This document shows, in pieces, positions 54,686-57,416 of a stretch of DNA of 57,416 nt (positions within the stretch are counted from its first letter, which is position 1; each line of letters begins with the position of its first letter). The notes under the pieces are model-generated. The model made no database searches, was not told the origin of the DNA, and saw nothing but the letters and a program-made list of their open reading frames with translations. Source of the DNA: Ruegeria atlantica (GTDB lineage Bacteria > Pseudomonadota > Alphaproteobacteria > Rhodobacterales > Rhodobacteraceae); the NCBI GenBank assembly GCA_013032095.1, contig WQBJ01000023.1:1-57416 (forward strand), read 5' to 3'. A program made the translations under genes and the position numbers.

Positions 54686-55004
54686 TCTCAGAGTAAATCA
54701 GTCGCTAAAAAACCAACAGGTTAAGTCGCGCTTTAAGCGCTTTGCGACTGTGGATTGCAACGCGGTTAGGACTCCCTACGCGGCATTTAAAGGCTCCCTT
54801 TCGAGCTGAGTGCAGCCATTGCGTTCAGAGTTGGGAACGGCAGCTTTGTCCGCTGAGCAGCCGTTCGTCAGATCGGATCGCATGACCGCCCCGAGCCCAA
54901 AGCGGCCTTTCACTTTTCCAAATCCGCGAGTGTTTCTCGCGCCGGAAAGTTGCGGAAATTCAAAAAATCTGATGTGTTGGTCTGATCTTGGGAGGGCTTT
55001 TAAA
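54686..55004. other. Non-coding gap with dispersed repeat
   Basis: 319 bases between the DUF3299 and serine-hydrolase genes. It contains a repeat copy at 54839-54866 (GGCAGCTTTGTCCGCT then GAGCAGCCGTTC). An open frame crosses it but lacks coding character. Confidence 0.5.
54839..54866 (+). repeat. Copy 2 of a short dispersed repeat
   Basis: The first 16 bases match 57077-57092 at 15 positions; the last 21 match 49450-49470 at 19 positions. This is the longest of the three copies. Confidence 0.5.
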
Positions 55005-56318
55005 ATGTCGTTCAAAACGCTTGTAGCAACAGCTGCACTATTTTCTGTTTCCACAACTTTTTCCTTAGCCGACGGGCATGGGGACAATCCCTACGCAACG
55101 CACAATGAACTCGGCCTTATGCAGGGCTTTCCGCCTCCAGCCGAAAAGCGTGTCACTCGCAACAACGCGTTGTTTGGCGTGCCGTACAATCGGTGGTCTT
55201 ACCAAAACATGCGCCAGTTTTACCCCTCGGCGAACATCCCTCCCTCCACAGTGCCACGCAAGCTGAAGGTCTCCCCAGATGGAGGGATTGAAAGACTAAG
55301 TATCGCCCATCCAGATGGCGAGAGTGTCAGTTTCGATGACTTCCTAGAGCAAACTTACACAGATGCGTTTTTGGTTCTGAATGGCGACACCATTGTCTTC
55401 GAAAGATATCTAAACGGAATGCATGCTGATCAACCACACCAAATGATGTCAGTGACTAAGTCGTTTGCAGGTCTCTTCGGCTTGATGGCCGTCGAAGCTG
55501 GGCTTGTTCAAGAAGACGCTCCGTTAAAGGAAATCATTCCGGAACTGGCACCCTCTGGAGCTTTTGGAGAAGCAACCTTTGTCCAAGCTCTGGATATGAC
55601 CAATTCAATGGCTTTTACGGAAGAGTATGCTGACCCTAATTCCGGTATCCAACAGTATGGACGCGTTCTTGGTCTGCTTCCCTCCAACCCAGGAGAAGAT
55701 TTGCCGGATAGCATTTATGGGTATTTACCGACGCTGGAAATTGATCCCGAACATGCGCATGGAGAAGTGTTTCACTACCAAACCCCCAAAACAGACGTGG
55801 TCAACTGGGTCACCAATCGTGTGACTGATCAGTCTTTCTTTGACCAACTCACCGAACTAATGGAGAAGGTCGGCGCTGAAGGTGAGACCTACGTACTGCT
55901 TGATCAAAATGGCACCCTATTTGCTGGCGGTGGGCTGAATGCGACACCGCACAACTTGGCGCGATTTGCTGCCATGATGCTGAATGATGGAATGGTAGAT
56001 GGTGAAGTCGTCGTGCCAGAGGCCGTAATCGAAGCGTTGGAAGCCGGGGGGGATAGAGACGCTTGGACGAATGGTCCCAATGTCAACGAAATGCCTAATG
56101 GGGAAGGCAGCTATCGTGCACAATGGTGGGTACGTCACAACGAAGGCCGTGAAGCATTCACCGCGCTCGGCATTCACGGTCAGTGGATTTACATTGATCG
56201 GGCAAACAACACGGCTTTCATTAGACAGGCTTCGCAACCTCAGTCGACAGGCGCGTTCTACGATGATTTCACATACGCGGCGATTGACGCCATCAACGAC
56301 TACTTAGCTGGGGATTGA
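55005..56318 (+). CDS. Exported serine hydrolase (class C beta-lactamase/esterase fold)
   Basis: 437 residues with a signal peptide (TLVATAALFSVSTTFSLA). The catalytic Ser149-Val-Thr-Lys152 motif (MMSVTKSF) is that of class C beta-lactamase/D-alanyl-D-alanine esterase relatives. Later are the tyrosine block FHYQTPKTDVVNWV and HGQW, the equivalent of the KTG strand. Such proteins hydrolyse esters, 6-aminohexanoate oligomers or peptidoglycan-type substrates. ATG 55005 is chosen because GGGAGGG lies 8 bases upstream and it begins the signal peptide. Confidence 0.88.
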   Translation: MSFKTLVATAALFSVSTTFSLADGHGDNPYATHNELGLMQGFPPPAEKRVTRNNALFGVPYNRWSYQNMRQFYPSANIPPSTVPRKLKVSPDGGIERLSIAHPDGESVSFDDFLEQTYTDAFLVLNGDTIVFERYLNGMHADQPHQMMSVTKSFAGLFGLMAVEAGLVQEDAPLKEIIPELAPSGAFGEATFVQALDMTNSMAFTEEYADPNSGIQQYGRVLGLLPSNPGEDLPDSIYGYLPTLEIDPEHAHGEVFHYQTPKTDVVNWVTNRVTDQSFFDQLTELMEKVGAEGETYVLLDQNGTLFAGGGLNATPHNLARFAAMMLNDGMVDGEVVVPEAVIEALEAGGDRDAWTNGPNVNEMPNGEGSYRAQWWVRHNEGREAFTALGIHGQWIYIDRANNTAFIRQASQPQSTGAFYDDFTYAAIDAINDYLAGD

Positions 56319-56553
56319 AGCAACTGGAGACGGTGAAGATGGCTAATACATTTTGGACACACAGGGTGGTACCCAGAACGTGGGAAGAAAACTTCGCGCG
56401 CGTTTGTTGGTGACAAAGTCAGACAAGCCCAGAATTCGGTTCAGTTGCTTTAGGACGTCGTTCTAAATTAGCCCTTTGAACACGCGACTTTCCTTTGCCC
56501 CATGCAGTTAGCAGAGTTGTTGGCTTCGGCTCCCGTTTCCGTTCAAGAACTTG

Positions 56554-56877
56554 TTATTGACTTAATAAAGGCTCCAAACACTCGGCCCTTCTTGACGCAC
56601 TCAAGCCGGACGGGTCATCACCAAAATCTTCCGCAACTTTTCTGTAAGCTTGTATCATAAACTCTGGGTTTTCGAGATCCCGTACTATAATACCGACTAC
56701 CTCTTTCAGATATGGCTGTGAAAGTCTGGTTTTGATGCTTATTTCTTCAATCAAAGGCCACTCTGCCTCGATTAGACACGTGGCAGCATCATCTTTTAGG
56801 CCCTTCTTCAGATCTTGAGCTTGGACACCACACACAGTGAAAAGGATCGCGCAAGCGGCTAACGGTATTGGCTTCAT
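56554..56877 (-). CDS. Small secreted helical protein of unknown function
   Basis: 107 residues from ATG 56877; a GTG at 56892 is possible. Signal peptide IPLAACAILFTVCGVQAQ, followed by a mainly helical domain with two cysteines (ATCLIEAEW and AECLEPLL). No known family. Monocistronic, in the AT-richer right end. Confidence 0.55.
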   Translation of the reverse strand: MKPIPLAACAILFTVCGVQAQDLKKGLKDDAATCLIEAEWPLIEEISIKTRLSQPYLKEVVGIIVRDLENPEFMIQAYRKVAEDFGDDPSGLSASRRAECLEPLLSQ

Positions 56878-56892
56878 TCTGTTATTCCTCAC

Positions 56893-57242
56893 TTCCTCTA
56901 GGAGAATTTAACCGCGTTCCAGATAGTTTAGCACCAAAGGCAAACAACTTTCCAAGCTCTTTAAGATGTAGAGTCGTTCCAGGCGGTCACCGGTCTCATT
57001 GAAATTGAATAGGCCGCAAATTCGAGGCAATTAAATGGTGCGGGCAGTCAAATTGATCGCGCCACGGAGTAAAGTTGGCAGCGTTGTCCGCTAACCTCTA
57101 GAAGCCGAATTTTTGCTAGTGTCCGCTATTGCTTGAAGCCGTAATTCACGGCGGAAAGTTCGGATTTCCGTGAAGAGTAATCGCTCAGCGGGCTAAAAAA
57201 CCTTCGGAAAGACAGTCAGATGATCGCTCCAGCCTTTGCTAG
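56893..57242. other. Non-coding region left of the IS66 element
   Basis: 350 bases without a gene. It contains repeat copy 3 at 57077-57092 and ends at the IS66 terminal repeat. Confidence 0.5.
57077..57092 (+). repeat. Copy 3 of a short dispersed repeat
   Basis: GGCAGCGTTGTCCGCT differs from 54839-54854 at one base. Confidence 0.4.
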
Positions 57243-57416
57243 GTAAGCGACCGATTGATACCCCGCGTCAAGCCGCGAGTGATTGACCTGTTTTTGGCGT
57301 CCAGTTCCAGGGCAGGAGTTCGTCGAGGCGGTTGATTTTGTGATCGTGGATGCGGTCCAGGATGTCGGCGAGGTAGGCTTGCGGATCGAGGCCGTTCATC
57401 TTGGCCGTTTCGATCA
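57243..57416 (-). mobile_element. IS66-family insertion sequence, one end (partial)
   Basis: The sequence from 57243 begins GTAAGCG, the typical IS66 terminal inverted-repeat start, and about 25 bases further in is the 3' end of an IS66 transposase. The element continues beyond the window, so the other repeat and any 8-bp target duplication cannot be seen. Confidence 0.8.
57268..57416 (-). CDS. tnpC: IS66-family transposase (TnpC), C-terminal part
   Basis: The last 48 residues are readable on the minus strand: [20 protein letters not shown], then [17 protein letters not shown] and a short tail before TGA at 57268-57270. This is the well-conserved C terminus of IS66 transposases. The rest lies outside the window. 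Confidence 0.92.
   Translation of the reverse strand, partial: IETAKMNGLDPQAYLADILDRIHDHKINRLDELLPWNWTPKTGQSLAA

Overview
The window looks like a chromosomal segment of a marine alphaproteobacterium of the Rhodobacteraceae (Roseobacter group). The reasons are GC-rich coding DNA in most of the window, roseobacter-type gene neighbourhoods (a dihydroxypropanesulfonate/sulfolactate operon with a TRAP transporter, a ProU-type ABC system, DUF3179 and DUF3604 proteins) and strong GGAGG ribosome-binding sites. This is inferred from protein families read by eye; no database was searched.

Layout. 1-6 kb: 3' part of gcvP, a GlxA/AraC-type regulator, a VOC protein, an isochorismatase-fold hydrolase, a small secreted protein and the SstT serine/threonine symporter. 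6-13.2 kb: a membrane-anchored winged-helix/TPR regulator facing a plus-strand cluster of a small protein, two tandem formylglycine-type sulfatases, a DUF3179 membrane protein and an 8-stranded-type outer-membrane barrel. 13.2-17 kb: a minus-strand copper/haem operon with an SBP56-like beta-propeller, a di-haem MauG/MbnH-type cytochrome, an MbnP-family copper protein and a small membrane protein. 17.2-26.2 kb: one long minus-strand sulfonate operon (small membrane protein, TRAP P/Q/M, hpsN, SDR, zinc dehydrogenase, universal stress protein, comD, comE, FMN sulfolactate dehydrogenase candidate) with twin LacI-type operators next to a divergent lacI-family gene. 27.3-34.4 kb: a LysR regulator, two different ureohydrolases and a ProU-type ABC transporter whose permease has an unusual N-terminal extension. 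34.6-38.4 kb: two regulator/target modules for redox stress (HxlR with an MdaB-type quinone reductase and a GST; LysR with a zeta-crystallin-type quinone reductase).

38.5-49.3 kb is mixed: two related membrane proteins, a decayed DUF3604 gene, a GFA-family protein, an RND efflux pump with its adaptor, a hydrolase remnant, a recombinase remnant and a fusion of an alpha/beta hydrolase with a class III cyclase. 49.5-56.9 kb is visibly less GC-rich. It carries an AraC regulator facing a series of exported proteins (amidohydrolase, ABM-domain protein, outer-membrane barrel, DUF3299 protein, serine hydrolase) and a small secreted protein. An IS66-family element enters at the right edge, from 57243.

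How the parts fit. The sulfonate operon reads as a nearly complete route: DHPS uptake (TRAP), racemisation through the 2-keto form (SDR and zinc dehydrogenase), oxidation to sulfolactate (HpsN), oxidation to sulfopyruvate (FMN enzyme) and decarboxylation to sulfoacetaldehyde (ComDE). Xsc and Pta are not in the window. Together with the two sulfatases and the SBP56-like protein, the left half has a strong organosulfur theme. The least described units are the propeller/MbnH/MbnP operon, the double-ureohydrolase ABC locus and the paired membrane proteins at 38.5-39.9 kb.
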